A DNA stretch of 64,000 bases from Pseudoalteromonas sp. MM1 (GCF_030296835.1 NZ_AP027922.1:1302001-1366000); one strand, 5' to 3'. Numbered from the stretch's first letter, positions 1-9,955 are shown. The notes: generated by a model not told the origin, from the letters alone. Made by a program: numbers and translations.

Positions 1-372
1 AAGCTACGTAACGCCCTTAATTTAAAAGATGCGTTAGTACTGCGCTGTAGTGGGTTATCAGTGGTAAAACTTAAAGATGATTTAATTAAAATAACCTACT
101 TTGATGAAGATGGTGCAAGTTGCGATGAGGTTTATAACCTTGCTAGTAAAGGCGGGCAGTATATTTTTAATAAACAGTTTGGTAAACGCCTAGGGCAGGG
201 GCAAGAGCCTGTCGAATTTAAAAGTGCTGAGCAGGTTATTAAGGCACAGTTTGATTTAGTGCATCCCGATTTTGTTATCGCGCGTAAAAGTAAAAAGTAT
301 GGCTGGAAGGTATCTGATAAATTATTTGATTACACTGGTAACTTTAGAAAAGCTAATCAGTTAAGCGGTTAA
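1..372 (+). CDS. Partial hypothetical protein (5' end outside window)
   Basis: The reading frame is open from the first base of the window to a TAA at 370-372, so the gene begins upstream; a GTG at 61 is internal and need not be the start. The visible 123 residues are rich in Lys, Asp and Phe, with no signal peptide, membrane segment or motif that I recognise. A 12-bp terminator hairpin overlaps its last codons. Function unknown. Confidence 0.6.
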   Translation, partial: KLRNALNLKDALVLRCSGLSVVKLKDDLIKITYFDEDGASCDEVYNLASKGGQYIFNKQFGKRLGQGQEPVEFKSAEQVIKAQFDLVHPDFVIARKSKKYGWKVSDKLFDYTGNFRKANQLSG

Positions 373-387
373 GCTTAACTGATTTTT
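355..387 (+). terminator. Rho-independent terminator overlapping the end of the first gene
   Basis: A perfect 12-bp stem (AATCAGTTAAGC / GCTTAACTGATT) with a 6-nt loop is followed by five T. The stop codon of the upstream gene lies in the loop. It separates that gene from rraB, which comes from the opposite strand. Confidence 0.7.
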
Positions 388-388
388 G

Positions 389-724
389 TTAAGCGGCGTC
401 TTCGTCCATTAAACCCCAGCCATCGCCATAGCCATTGTAACTATTAGCTATACTTTCAATGTATTGCTCTGCTTGGCCAAGCAATGTGTGCTCTGGCACC
501 ATTTGTACATGAGTAATCACTTCCCACACGCCCGTGTCTTTACATTTTTCAACGTTAGCGCTTTGTACTAATGCATCAGAGATTATTTCTTTGGCAAATT
601 TTTCAGCATCAGCTTGTTGTTCAAATAAAATGAAAAAATCGATTTGGTGCATTTTGCTTAAATCAACGCCAGCAGCGGCTATTTCGGCTAAAAGTTGGCC
701 GTTATCATCATCAGGGAATTGCAT
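389..724 (-). CDS. rraB: Ribonuclease E inhibitor RraB family protein
   Basis: RraB proteins bind RNase E and dampen mRNA decay by the degradosome. The protein carries the family's opening FPDDDNGQLLAEIAAAG block, then a VDFF-like segment (IDFFILFEQQADAEKF), and an acidic, Gly-rich end (YNGYGDGWGLMDEDAA). I chose the ATG just before FPDDDN (111 aa) because family members usually begin there; in-frame GTG (761-763) and TTG (773-775) codons could extend it to 124 or 128 aa. It converges on the cut-off gene at the left edge. The family assignment is firm; the start is not. Confidence 0.75.
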   Translation of the reverse strand: MQFPDDDNGQLLAEIAAAGVDLSKMHQIDFFILFEQQADAEKFAKEIISDALVQSANVEKCKDTGVWEVITHVQMVPEHTLLGQAEQYIESIANSYNGYGDGWGLMDEDAA

Positions 725-928
725 TAAAAACTCATTTAAAATTAATTTTGTATTCGTAGCCACTATTGTAACCAAAATATTGCTTTAAAGCGTATTAATT
801 TTAACTTTAAAGACGGGCAAAATTTGGTGCAAGATTACCATTAAGTTAATGTGTTGCTCATTATGGCTATGGTAGTATGCAACTCATTGGTGGTTAAATT
901 TTAAAGAATAAAAAGTAAGGATATTTAC

Positions 929-2656
929 TTGTTCAAACAGTTATTACGTTTTGTGTTTTTTTTAGCTTTTTTTATAAGCACTCAAGCCAGCGCTGAGCAA
1001 AGGGTAATTGAAGATTACGAAATTAAAGGGATTAGTGGCGAGTTAGAAAGTAACGTTGAGCTATATTTAAAACAGCTGGTTGGTGAAAGATCCACCAGAA
1101 CCTTGCGCCGCTATGCCAAAAAGCAAGTACAAAGTAGTATTAAAGCGTTAGGGTATTACAAGCCAACGATAGACATCGAGTTTGATAAAGACGATAAAGA
1201 GCTTATCGTTAAAGTAGATCGCGGCCCTGCAACTCGCATAGAAGCTATCAATATAACCCTTAATGGCGAGGGTAAAAACGACTCGCAATTACAAAACGTT
1301 ATTAAAAATTTAAATTTAACCCAGGGCGATGTGCTTAATCATGGTAAGTACGACTCAGCTCATAAAAAAATAGAGTCAATGCTATTAGAGCTAGGCTATT
1401 TTGATGCTAAATGGCCAGCCCGAAAGCTTGCAGTATCAGTGCAAAAAAACAGTGCCGTTATTACATTTAACATAGATACCGGCGTGCGCTACACGTATGG
1501 CAATATAATCATTGCTAGCGAAACCCCCGCAGAAAAATACATTCGTTCACTTGCACCTTTTACCCAAGGGCAAGCTTATAAAGCCACACAAATTGCCGAT
1601 TATAACCTTGAGCTTTCAAGCACACCGTATTTTGCAAGCGTGCGTATTTATGCCGATATACCAGCAAGAGCCAACGGACAAGTGCCTATAAATATTGATG
1701 TGCTACACAAACCTGCTAATAGCTACGAAGTAGGCGGTGGCTTTAATACCGAGCTGGGCCCGAAAGTGCGTTTTAAATGGAGTAAACCCTGGATCACAGA
1801 AGACGGGCATTACCTCGAAAGCAATTTAAATGTAGCTGAAAAACAGCAAGATATTTCTATGGCGTACACCATTCCGGTAGATGACCCTAACGACGATTTA
1901 TGGCGTTTATCAGTGGGTTACAAGTTAGAAGATGAACTTGCCGATGACATATACAGTGAAATACTGACTGGCCAACTGCAGCGCCAATGGTTAACTGAAG
2001 ATAAATGGGTACGCACGGCCTTTTTACGTCGAGACCAAGAAACATACCGCATTGGTGATGAACCAGAAGAAAGCACCGAAATGCTTATGCCCGGTATTAG
2101 CTATGCCCGTAAAAAGTCAAAAGGAGGCACAACGCCTTATTGGGGTGAGCAGTGGCTAGTTTCGGCTGAGTTTGGTTTAGATGATGTACTTTCAACCACC
2201 AACTTAGTACGGGTGCAGCTGCAGCATGCGTGGCTGCGAACCTATTTAGATAAACATTTAGTTTTTTTAAAAGCAAACGTGGGCGCCATGCTGGTCGATA
2301 ATATTGAAAACGTCCCTTACTCGCTGCGCTTTTATGCGGGTGGTGACCAAAGTGTACGTGGTTTTGCTTATCAGTCTATCTCACCTGAAGATGAAGACGG
2401 TGATTTAATCGGTGGTAAATACTTACTAACCAGTACTATTGAATACAATTACCAATTTGCACAAAATTGGCGCGCAGCCATATTTGTAGATGGTGGTACC
2501 GCCACAAATGATTTTTCGGACGACTTTGAAGTGGGCGCAGGCTTTGGCTTTCGTTATTTAACGCCCATAGGGCCCGTAAAAGTAGATCATGCATGGGGGC
2601 TGACTAAAGAAAGTAAAAGTACACGTTTAAGCATTACCATAGGGCCAGAAATTTAA
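929..2656 (+). CDS. tamA: TamA, Omp85-family translocation and assembly module subunit
   Basis: TamA is an outer-membrane barrel that, with TamB, helps insert autotransporters and other envelope proteins and supports lipid transport to the outer membrane. The 575-aa product starts at a TTG preceded by a good ribosome site (AGTAAGG) and has a signal peptide ending near QASA. Residues of about 25-260 look like three POTRA repeats; the rest is a surface-antigen barrel with the VRGF motif (GGDQSVRGFAYQS) and a terminal LSITIGPEI strand. Its stop overlaps the tamB start by one base, so the two are translationally coupled. The length matches the family. Confidence 0.93.
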   Translation: MFKQLLRFVFFLAFFISTQASAEQRVIEDYEIKGISGELESNVELYLKQLVGERSTRTLRRYAKKQVQSSIKALGYYKPTIDIEFDKDDKELIVKVDRGPATRIEAINITLNGEGKNDSQLQNVIKNLNLTQGDVLNHGKYDSAHKKIESMLLELGYFDAKWPARKLAVSVQKNSAVITFNIDTGVRYTYGNIIIASETPAEKYIRSLAPFTQGQAYKATQIADYNLELSSTPYFASVRIYADIPARANGQVPINIDVLHKPANSYEVGGGFNTELGPKVRFKWSKPWITEDGHYLESNLNVAEKQQDISMAYTIPVDDPNDDLWRLSVGYKLEDELADDIYSEILTGQLQRQWLTEDKWVRTAFLRRDQETYRIGDEPEESTEMLMPGISYARKKSKGGTTPYWGEQWLVSAEFGLDDVLSTTNLVRVQLQHAWLRTYLDKHLVFLKANVGAMLVDNIENVPYSLRFYAGGDQSVRGFAYQSISPEDEDGDLIGGKYLLTSTIEYNYQFAQNWRAAIFVDGGTATNDFSDDFEVGAGFGFRYLTPIGPVKVDHAWGLTKESKSTRLSITIGPEI

Positions 2657-5600
2657 TGTCAGTATTTAAAAAAATATCCGCCGCTGTCATCGGCATTTTA
2701 ATCACGCTTGCCGTTATTATATTTTGTTTGTTATTTACTGCGCCCGGTAATCAATTTATTGCTTATAGTGCAAATAAAATGGTTGACGGCTTACATATTG
2801 AGATTAAAAAAGGGCGCTTTTTATATAACAACCCGTTTAATGTGAGCTTTAAAAACCAAAGTACAGATTTTAAAGCCCAGCAGCTTAAAATAGATTTATT
2901 TTGGTGGCAGTGCGATGGCTTATGTATTGAAAATGTAAGTGCGCGGTCAGTCAAGCTTGCTCTTGCCAATGCGCCCGAAGCTACACAAGAGAGCGCCTCA
3001 GAGCCATTAGCTAAAATTACGTTTCCCTTTAATATTGCAGTAAAAAATATAGCAATAAACGAATTTGTATTAAATCATTCCAGTGCTGATGTAACCGTAA
3101 ATAACTTTACCCTTGCAGCGAAAGCCGAAGATGAAACCTTAGCGGTAAAAAGCCTGACTATTAGCGATGTACTGGTAAAGCTTAAAGAGCAACCCACCTC
3201 ATCCAAACAGTCAACGGTTCAGCAAAGCCAGGCGCTAACAGCGCTACCCGCGTTACCAGATATAGAATTTACATCGCCCCTTAATTTACGGGTAGAGCAG
3301 TTTGACGTAAAAAAAGTAGATATTGAACAAGGTGAGCAAACACATACAATTGAGAACATAGCGCTTGCACTAAATGTAGAAGATGAAAAAGTTAACTTAC
3401 AAACCCTTAGTGCGCAGTATCAACAATGGCAATTAAATACGCAGTTGAGCAGTGAACTTACTGGGAACTTGCCGATAAAGGGTGAAATAGCCTTAAATAG
3501 CGACTTACATCAAGCTAATCTAGCATTAAGTGGTGATCTATCTGATTTAAATATAAAGTTAAATACATCCGGCCAATACCCATTGAATTTAACGGCAACG
3601 GCTAATTTAAAACAAAAAAATTATCCATTTGAACTTACCGGTAAAGTTGAGCAGTGGCTGATTGACGCACAAAGTAATGAGCTAAAAGTAAGTAATGTTG
3701 ACTTATCAGCCTCGGGTAATGCGGATGATTACACGCTAAGCTTAAAAGCGCATAGCCAGCTAGGTGCCTATCCAGCTGTTGTATTAAATACGCAATTAAA
3801 CGGCTCGCTTAGCCAAGCGCAGCTAAGTAGCTTAAGCCTAAAAGCAAACGACAGTAGTGCAAAATTTAACGGCAACGTTAATTGGCAAAAGGGCATACAG
3901 GCCGACTTTTCTGGTTCGTTAAATAGTTTAAAAGCACAATATTTAACAGATGCGCTTACAAGTGATATTTCTGGCCAGCTAGAAGGGCGTTTTAACAGCG
4001 AAGGACAAAACTGGCAGTTGCAAATGGATAATACACAACTTGCAGGTACACTTAACCAAACACCACTTGAATTTGCCTCAAACTTTACACTTAATAATAC
4101 GCTAAAAGCCAACATAGACAGCCTATATTTAAGTAGCGGTGCCAATAAATTAACCTTGAGCGGGCAAGTTGACGACACCTGGCAAGTTGATGGAAAAGTA
4201 ACACTTACAGGAAATGAGCAAACTAACCTGCCATTTGTTGCAAACGGCAAGGCCGATTTAAAGATTAGAGGCCAGCGTTTAACCCCTGCCGTTGATTTAT
4301 CGTTATTACTCGACAACTTTATCTATAACGACATAAACGTTAACAAACTCGCCCTTAAAGGCCAGCTCGATACAGCCGCAGACTGGCAAACCGATGTGAG
4401 CTTAAACGTAGGCTCAGCAAAGGTTGCTGATGAGATCATTAATCGCGTTGAGCTAACAGCCTCTGGCGATAAAACCGATCACCAATTGGTTGTCGCTATA
4501 GATGCAGAGCAAGGGGCTGCTGAGCTTGAAGTAGCCGGTAAGCTAAATAATGACGTGTGGAATGGCTCGCTCAGTAACATAACGCTAAGTGATAAAAAGC
4601 TTAGTTTTAGTAATAGTAAAAAAATTGCAGTGATGTTTAATACTCAAACCAGCGACTTTGATGTGAGTGCGCATTGTTGGCGATCAAACAAAAGTGAGCT
4701 ATGTATTAACACCCTTGCGCAAACTAAAAACTTGGGCCAATTTAATGCCACCTTGAGCAATTTAGCGCTTGAAGAACTTAAACACTTTTTACCAGATAAC
4801 ATGCGTACGCGGGGCGATATAAGCGGCGACTTTGCTGCAAATTGGAAGGAGGGCGCATTAAAAACTCTTCGCGCTAATTTAAATTCGCACGACCTTGTTG
4901 CTGTTCTTACCTCGGAAGAAGACCGTTTTAGATTACCCATCGAAACCCTAAAAATCAGTGCCTATACTGATTCTCAAACGGGTAAACTAGAAGCTGACTT
5001 AGACTCAAGTGTGCTGGGGAAAATAGCCAGCCAAATTAATATTGATGATATTCAAAATCAGCAAACACTAAACGGTAACATCAATATAGACAAAATTTTG
5101 TTATCTGACTTGCACCCATTTTTAGAGACCCTTGAGCAATTAAAAGGGGATATAACCGGTAATGTGGCACTTGCCGGCACGTTGCAAGACCCACTATTAA
5201 ATGGGGAGCTAAATGTCAGTGATATCAATTTAGAAGGTGAGCAGTTGCCGGTGGTGTTGCAAAAATCTAATGTAAACATTTTATTTGATAAAACCACCGC
5301 CACAATTAAAGGTAATTTAAACGACACCCAAGGCGGTAAAATCAACCTAACCGGCGACGTTGACTGGCAAGGTGCACAGCCAGAGGTAAATGTAAGCGTT
5401 AACGGCGAGCAGTTTTTTGTACGTGCGCAGCAAGGCGTGACGTTTAAAGTATCGCCTGATTTAACCATTGGACTTGCAAATAATGCATTAAAGTTGTCTG
5501 GTGAAGTGATTGTGCCATATGGCAGGGTAATGATTGAAGAGCTGCCAGAGGGTGCAGTTCTAGTCAGTGACGATGAAATTATTGTTGATCAACAAACAGA

Positions 5601-6339
5601 AGCTACAGAAGAAGTACCGTTTGACTACGATGTAAATTTAAAAGTGATTGTTAAAAACGATGTGAAAATAGAATCGTTTGGCCTAGAGTCGAAAATAGCG
5701 GGAGATCTAGCCATCAAAATGAGTCAGGGCGCCCCTATAATTGCCACCGGCGAGCTAAATTTAATCGATGGTACGTATTTAGCTTTTGGCCAAGATTTAA
5801 TTATTAGTACTGGGCAAATAGGGTTTAGTGGCTCAATTGAGCAACCATTTTTAAATATCAAAGCCATACGTAATCCAGACACCACAGCAAACGATGTTGT
5901 GGCTGGTGTTACGCTTACTGGTAACGTTGAACAACCTACCTTAAAAGTGTTTTCTGAGCCGGCAATGGATCAAGCACAGGCACTGGCCTATTTACTCAAT
6001 GGGCAGCCGCTAGGCGAGGGCGACAGTTCAAGCGATGCTATGCTTACACAGTTACTGCTTTCACAAGGAGTGAGCCGCAGTGAAGGAGTTGTATCTAAAG
6101 TTGGCGAAACCATTGGTTTATCTGATGTAAGCTTAAGTTCAACGGGCTCTGGCGATAACACTAAGCTTGAAATATCGGGCTATGTAGCGCCTAGCTTACA
6201 AGTTAAATACAGCGTAGGGGTATTTGACTCGCTCAGCGAGGTCGCTATTCGCTATCAGCTGTTGTCGCAATTTTATGTAGAGATCACCAGTGGTTTAAAT
6301 CAAAATGTTGATTTACTCTATAAGTTTGATTGGGACTAA
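2656..6339 (+). CDS. tamB: TamB, inner-membrane-anchored translocation and assembly module subunit
   Basis: TamB spans the periplasm from an N-terminal inner-membrane anchor (residues about 8-28) to TamA, as a long beta-helical groove. The 1227-aa sequence is the typical low-complexity alternation of polar and hydrophobic residues (many NLK/LSG/DL strands), and the last 350 or so residues form the conserved TamB (DUF490) domain, with VKNDVKIESFGLESKIAGDL and the closing strand VDLLYKFDWD. It overlaps tamA by one base. Several long open frames on the opposite strand inside it are by-products of its composition. Confidence 0.93.
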   Translation: MSVFKKISAAVIGILITLAVIIFCLLFTAPGNQFIAYSANKMVDGLHIEIKKGRFLYNNPFNVSFKNQSTDFKAQQLKIDLFWWQCDGLCIENVSARSVKLALANAPEATQESASEPLAKITFPFNIAVKNIAINEFVLNHSSADVTVNNFTLAAKAEDETLAVKSLTISDVLVKLKEQPTSSKQSTVQQSQALTALPALPDIEFTSPLNLRVEQFDVKKVDIEQGEQTHTIENIALALNVEDEKVNLQTLSAQYQQWQLNTQLSSELTGNLPIKGEIALNSDLHQANLALSGDLSDLNIKLNTSGQYPLNLTATANLKQKNYPFELTGKVEQWLIDAQSNELKVSNVDLSASGNADDYTLSLKAHSQLGAYPAVVLNTQLNGSLSQAQLSSLSLKANDSSAKFNGNVNWQKGIQADFSGSLNSLKAQYLTDALTSDISGQLEGRFNSEGQNWQLQMDNTQLAGTLNQTPLEFASNFTLNNTLKANIDSLYLSSGANKLTLSGQVDDTWQVDGKVTLTGNEQTNLPFVANGKADLKIRGQRLTPAVDLSLLLDNFIYNDINVNKLALKGQLDTAADWQTDVSLNVGSAKVADEIINRVELTASGDKTDHQLVVAIDAEQGAAELEVAGKLNNDVWNGSLSNITLSDKKLSFSNSKKIAVMFNTQTSDFDVSAHCWRSNKSELCINTLAQTKNLGQFNATLSNLALEELKHFLPDNMRTRGDISGDFAANWKEGALKTLRANLNSHDLVAVLTSEEDRFRLPIETLKISAYTDSQTGKLEADLDSSVLGKIASQINIDDIQNQQTLNGNINIDKILLSDLHPFLETLEQLKGDITGNVALAGTLQDPLLNGELNVSDINLEGEQLPVVLQKSNVNILFDKTTATIKGNLNDTQGGKINLTGDVDWQGAQPEVNVSVNGEQFFVRAQQGVTFKVSPDLTIGLANNALKLSGEVIVPYGRVMIEELPEGAVLVSDDEIIVDQQTEATEEVPFDYDVNLKVIVKNDVKIESFGLESKIAGDLAIKMSQGAPIIATGELNLIDGTYLAFGQDLIISTGQIGFSGSIEQPFLNIKAIRNPDTTANDVVAGVTLTGNVEQPTLKVFSEPAMDQAQALAYLLNGQPLGEGDSSSDAMLTQLLLSQGVSRSEGVVSKVGETIGLSDVSLSSTGSGDNTKLEISGYVAPSLQVKYSVGVFDSLSEVAIRYQLLSQFYVEITSGLNQNVDLLYKFDWD

Positions 6340-6359
6340 AAAGTCAGTATAAGGATGAT

Positions 6360-7241
6360 ATGAAAGGATTATATTTAGCAGTACTAATTGCAGGATTAAC
6401 TGGCTGCGCCCAACACTCAGAGCAACATGCGGGCACTCAACAAACTCCAACACGTAGCGCAAGCGAGGTAATAAAGCACGCTAAAGCGCACGAATGGCGA
6501 AATGTAGACAGGCAAAATGTTTTAAAAATTACGCTACCTACAGGGGCAGCTTATGTTGAGCTTAACCCGCAGCTTGCTGCTAAACATACTGCGCACATAA
6601 AACAACTTGCACGAGAAGGCTTTTACAAAAATACCCGTGTTTATCGTTTTGTTGAAGGGTTTGTAGCACAAGGTGGCGACAGCTCAGGCAATAAAGCAAT
6701 TAAAACGGCTAATAAAACGGTGCCTGCAGAGTTTTACCATAGCACCGCACAGCCGCTTAAAATTACAGAGCTGCAAGGCGATGGTTACGCGCCTGTCACG
6801 GGCTTTTTAAACGGTTTTGCTGTCGCACAAAACGCCTCTAATACGCAAACTTGGCAGGTACATTGCCACGGCGTGTTTGCCATGGCGCGTGGCAATGAGA
6901 TTAACAGTGCAAGCACGGAGTTTTATGTCACCATTGGCCAAGGGCCACGCTACCTTGATAAAAATATTACCGTGTTTGGAAGAGTGCTTGAAGGTATGGA
7001 GCACTTTAATCGTTTACAGCGTAAGCCTGTTCCTAATACGCCATTTAACCCAATTACAAACATTGAGGTGTTAGCCGATATTAAGCGTGATAAGAGCACC
7101 TTTAATGTTATGAAAACAGACTCGCAATCATTTAGAGAATTGATCGGGGCGCGAAAAAATCGTACCGAACCTTGGTTTGTATACGCCCATAATTATGTTG
7201 ATGTGTGCGCAATGCCTATTCCGACTAAGCGCATTGATTAG
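6360..7241 (+). CDS. Cyclophilin-type peptidyl-prolyl isomerase, lipoprotein
   Basis: The product is a 293-aa predicted lipoprotein: MKGLYLAVLIAGLTGC has a lipobox with Cys16. The cyclophilin domain covers roughly residues 50-240 (FYKNTRVYRFVEGFVAQGGD, FAMARGNEINSASTEFYV, YLDKNITVFGRVLEGM), and would catalyse cis-trans isomerisation of prolyl bonds in the periplasm. The start is the ATG with AAGGATGAT just upstream; an upstream in-frame codon at 6330 would overlap tamB and bury the signal peptide. It follows tamB closely and probably shares its transcript. A strong terminator follows. Confidence 0.88.
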   Translation: MKGLYLAVLIAGLTGCAQHSEQHAGTQQTPTRSASEVIKHAKAHEWRNVDRQNVLKITLPTGAAYVELNPQLAAKHTAHIKQLAREGFYKNTRVYRFVEGFVAQGGDSSGNKAIKTANKTVPAEFYHSTAQPLKITELQGDGYAPVTGFLNGFAVAQNASNTQTWQVHCHGVFAMARGNEINSASTEFYVTIGQGPRYLDKNITVFGRVLEGMEHFNRLQRKPVPNTPFNPITNIEVLADIKRDKSTFNVMKTDSQSFRELIGARKNRTEPWFVYAHNYVDVCAMPIPTKRID

Positions 7242-7255
7242 CTTATAACGTGTAT

Positions 7256-7281
7256 AAAAAAGGAGCTTAAGCTCCTTTTTT
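7256..7281. terminator. Bidirectional terminator between the cyclophilin gene and queF
   Basis: An 11-bp stem (AAAAAAGGAGC / GCTCCTTTTTT) with a TTAA loop has A and T runs on both sides, so it can stop transcription from both converging genes. Confidence 0.85.
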
Positions 7282-7306
7282 ATGGTGATATTTAAGTCGA
7301 TTGCTA

Positions 7307-8152
7307 TTACTGGCGATTAATTTTTACCGCAAACGGCGTATCATTATCGTGCGTTGAACGATACGGATTTATATCCAGCCCACCGCGGCGTGTATAACGC
7401 GCATAGACTTCAAGCTCTTTAATATTTAGCTGCGTGGTTAAATCACTATAAATACGCTCTACACACTGCTCATGAAATTCATTATGCGTTCTAAATGAAA
7501 TTAAATAACGCAAGAGTGCCTCATGGCATATTTGCTCACCAGTGTAACGAATGATTATACTGGCCCAATCTGGCTGCGAGGTAATTAAGCAGTTAGATTT
7601 AAGCAAATGGCTATGCAGGGTCTCAGTAACCAGGGTGTCACTTTTTGATTTAAGTGAGTAGGCGTCAATATCGTAGTTATCTATTTCAATATCTAAATCG
7701 TCAATGCATAGTCCAGGTAATGGCGTGCAAGGTAAACAGTTATAGTCATCAGGTGCGTATAAAGTCACCGCTACATCGCTATTTACCGCATTTGATAAGT
7801 CTTCAATTAAATGCTGTCTTACCACCTCAATACTTTCGAAGCGGGTTTGATTAAAGCTATTTAAGTAAAGTTTAAACGACTTAGACTCAATAATATGGCT
7901 GCTTTGGCACGCAAAAGTAAACAGCGCCACGGCAACCTGTGGTTTGCCTTTAGCGTTTAACCACGAAAGCTCATAACCTGTCCAAATATCTTGGCCTTTA
8001 AAAGGCAACTGCGCTTCGTCAATATTTAAAGCATCACGATTTAACTTGCGGGCAATAGGAAAAAGCAAGCTAGGCGAATATACATCTACGTATTCAGTAG
8101 ATTGTCCTAACACACTACCTTTAAGGTCTGGAGAATTGCTGTAATCTGTCAT
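7307..8152 (-). CDS. queF: NADPH-dependent 7-cyano-7-deazaguanine reductase QueF
   Basis: QueF reduces preQ0 to preQ1 in queuosine biosynthesis, the tRNA wobble-base modification at G34. The 281-aa length is that of the long, two-domain (YqcD) class. The QueF signature [19 protein letters not shown] is in the N-terminal half; the C-terminal half has the catalytic Cys in [15 protein letters not shown] and the conserved [16 protein letters not shown] and [16 protein letters not shown] blocks. It is divergent from syd with about 60 bp between starts, the same pairing as in E. coli. Confidence 0.96.
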   Translation of the reverse strand: MTDYSNSPDLKGSVLGQSTEYVDVYSPSLLFPIARKLNRDALNIDEAQLPFKGQDIWTGYELSWLNAKGKPQVAVALFTFACQSSHIIESKSFKLYLNSFNQTRFESIEVVRQHLIEDLSNAVNSDVAVTLYAPDDYNCLPCTPLPGLCIDDLDIEIDNYDIDAYSLKSKSDTLVTETLHSHLLKSNCLITSQPDWASIIIRYTGEQICHEALLRYLISFRTHNEFHEQCVERIYSDLTTQLNIKELEVYARYTRRGGLDINPYRSTHDNDTPFAVKINRQ

Positions 8153-8211
8153 GTTTGCTCTTAAATAGTTACAATAGGGACATTATATCTAATTTAAATG
8201 AGTTTCGCAGT

Positions 8212-8751
8212 ATGTCTGTTGCAATGCAAATGGCCCAACTTCACACGCAATTTTGTGAAAAAACCGTTAAAAATACCACTAAATACCCGCTTATGGCACA
8301 CGATGAGCAGTGGCCTAGCCCTTGTGAATTTGGCGAGGTAGACGCACAAGGTAATATTCAATGGAAAAGTGCTTTGCAATCTCCCGCAGGTTCATTATCA
8401 GATTTAGCTAACGCGCTTGAGCTTAGTTTCCCTGCAGGGTTTGATGAGTTTTATGGGCACATGTATGGCGGTAGTATTTTAGCCAGCATCGATGGCCACA
8501 GTGTGGAGTTATTACAAGCTTGGAATAAAGATGATTTTAACCTGCTGCAACAAAATATTACCGGTCATGTATTAATGAAACGAAAATTAAAGCAGCCAGA
8601 AACCCTATTCATTGGTTTAACTGAGCAAGATGACTTGTTGGTTACCGTGCAGGTAAAAACCGGTGAGGTATGTTTAGAATACGTGGGTAAAAAGCCGCAT
8701 CATGTACTTGCACCCAATATAGAATCTTTTTTAAAAGCGTTAACAGTTTAA
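8212..8751 (+). CDS. syd: Syd, SecY-interacting protein
   Basis: Syd is a cytosolic protein that binds the SecY translocon and monitors its assembly. From the ATG at 8212 the product is 179 aa, close to the 181 aa of E. coli Syd, and the openings align (MSVAMQMAQLHTQFCEKT). Shared blocks are WPSPCEFGEVDAQGNIQW, LLQAWNKDDFNLLQQNITGH and MKRKLKQPETLFIGLTEQDD. An in-frame TTG at 8155 would abut the queF start and is unlikely. The gene lies beside queF and upstream of csrB, a conserved order. Confidence 0.9.
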   Translation: MSVAMQMAQLHTQFCEKTVKNTTKYPLMAHDEQWPSPCEFGEVDAQGNIQWKSALQSPAGSLSDLANALELSFPAGFDEFYGHMYGGSILASIDGHSVELLQAWNKDDFNLLQQNITGHVLMKRKLKQPETLFIGLTEQDDLLVTVQVKTGEVCLEYVGKKPHHVLAPNIESFLKALTV

Positions 8752-8755
8752 AAAG

Positions 8756-8787
8756 TAGGTGCCAGTTTAATTTACTACTGGCACCTA
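8756..8787. terminator. Hairpin terminator between syd and the DUF2310 gene
   Basis: An 11-bp stem (TAGGTGCCAGT / ACTGGCACCTA) lies between two converging genes. On the minus strand it is followed by a short T run (CTTTTT), so it best serves the DUF2310 gene. Confidence 0.6.
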
Positions 8788-8795
8788 TTAGTTTG

Positions 8796-9569
8796 TTACT
8801 GAAAATCCCACGAAACATTAGAGACCAACCCACATGGCTCACATCTAAAGTCAAATAACCCAAACCAGGGCTCTGGCAATTTCCACTCACTATTGCAGCT
8901 AGGGCATTTACGCTCAAGTTCTGAGGCTTTATCTACACCACCTACACGGTATAAATAGTAATAAACTGGTTTTTGGGTTAAAAAGCGGATACGTTTGGCA
9001 ATGTCTTTACCGCGGCGATATAAGTCACTTTGCGTGCTTGATATTTCTTCAAGCGCTGGAAATTCACACCGCGTAGCGCCGTTAATTTGTATTTGATCGC
9101 AGGCCTGCCAATCTTCTTGCCATTTAATGAGTGTTTTATAGTCCCCATTTGCAATGGCGGGAATAGTAAACAACGGCACAGGTAAAAAGTCATCACCACA
9201 ATACAGCGGGCTACAGGTATGCACATAGGTTGTGTATAAAATATAGCTTGAAGGAGATTTACAGGTATCGGCACCGTTTGAGTGAATGTCTTGGCCAATA
9301 ACTTTTACTTTAGGTGCAAGTAAGCCTGCACTGTGCAGCTTCTCAATGCTGTGTTTTACAAAAGGGCTATTATTTAATGGGTGCATGGCATCTTCGGTGG
9401 GGCACATTACCCGGGTAATAAAATAGCCATCTTTTAATACAGTTGGGAATTCTTCCCCCATAATTTGGCCATTAAAACGCAGTGCATTAACTAATCTGTT
9501 AATGGCTTGCTCAGCGTGCTCTAGGGTGGTGTCTTGGTAGCAGTCAAACGTTAAATCAACAACGAACAT
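8796..9569 (-). CDS. Zn-ribbon-containing protein, DUF2310 family
   Basis: A 257-aa cytosolic protein of the DUF2310 type. The C-terminus has four cysteines in two CxxC pairs (CPSCNSEW ... FRCEPCG) that should bind zinc; the middle contains YRRGKDIAKRIRFLTQKPVYYYLYR. The family is sometimes described as possibly nucleic-acid-binding, but no function is established. It is followed on the same strand by an 87-aa gene whose stop is 13 bases from this start, suggesting an operon. Confidence 0.75.
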   Translation of the reverse strand: MFVVDLTFDCYQDTTLEHAEQAINRLVNALRFNGQIMGEEFPTVLKDGYFITRVMCPTEDAMHPLNNSPFVKHSIEKLHSAGLLAPKVKVIGQDIHSNGADTCKSPSSYILYTTYVHTCSPLYCGDDFLPVPLFTIPAIANGDYKTLIKWQEDWQACDQIQINGATRCEFPALEEISSTQSDLYRRGKDIAKRIRFLTQKPVYYYLYRVGGVDKASELERKCPSCNSEWKLPEPWFGLFDFRCEPCGLVSNVSWDFQ

Positions 9570-9582
9570 TTATAGTCTCAAA

Positions 9583-9846
9583 TTATTTTTGCTCTAACAG
9601 GGCCAGTAACCTATCGAGTTTTTTCTCAATGCGATCGAGTTGAGATGTTTTAGGCTCAACGATGCTCTGCTCAGGGTTTTTCATTAAATTATGAATTGAA
9701 TCAGGATTATTCTTATATTGGCTTACTGCGGCAATAATAACCGGCATAGGCACAGGTTGTGCAAGGCGGCTTTTAGTAAGGGCAACAGTAGGGGTTTTGC
9801 CTTCATCAAGAAGGACTTTAATTGCATCAAATACAACTGCATTCAT
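9583..9846 (-). CDS. Small conserved hypothetical protein with C-terminal coiled coil
   Basis: An 87-aa protein I do not recognise. The N-terminal 55 residues look like a small helical domain (AIKVLLDEGKTPTVALTKSR, PVPMPVIIAAVSQYKNNP), reminiscent of a DNA-binding fold without a clear HTH signature. The last 20 residues (SQLDRIEKKLDRLLALLEQK) form a leucine heptad coiled coil, suggesting a dimer. It probably shares a transcript with the DUF2310 gene downstream. Confidence 0.6.
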   Translation of the reverse strand: MNAVVFDAIKVLLDEGKTPTVALTKSRLAQPVPMPVIIAAVSQYKNNPDSIHNLMKNPEQSIVEPKTSQLDRIEKKLDRLLALLEQK

Positions 9847-9872
9847 TAGATTTGTAACTCTTTAATAAATAA

Positions 9873-9940
9873 GCGCAGCAAGTGTTTGCTGCGCGGGTGC
9901 TATAGTAGCAACAATACCAAGGCGCATAAAGCCTTGGTAT
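9873..9940 (-). terminator. Two hairpins between the DUF2789 gene and the 87-aa gene
   Basis: Two perfect stems lie in the 109-base gap: 9914-9940 (ATACCAAGGC / GCCTTGGTAT) and 9873-9894 (GCGCAGCAA / TTGCTGCGC). On the minus strand the second is followed by TTATTTATT, fitting a terminator for the DUF2789 gene. Confidence 0.5.
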
Positions 9941-9955
9941 AAGCAGAGGGGGGGA

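Noticed and set aside
3768..4316. 182-aa open frame antisense to tamB
   Set aside because: It is opposite to a clear tamB coding sequence and has no recognisable domain; the same holds for other long antisense frames there.
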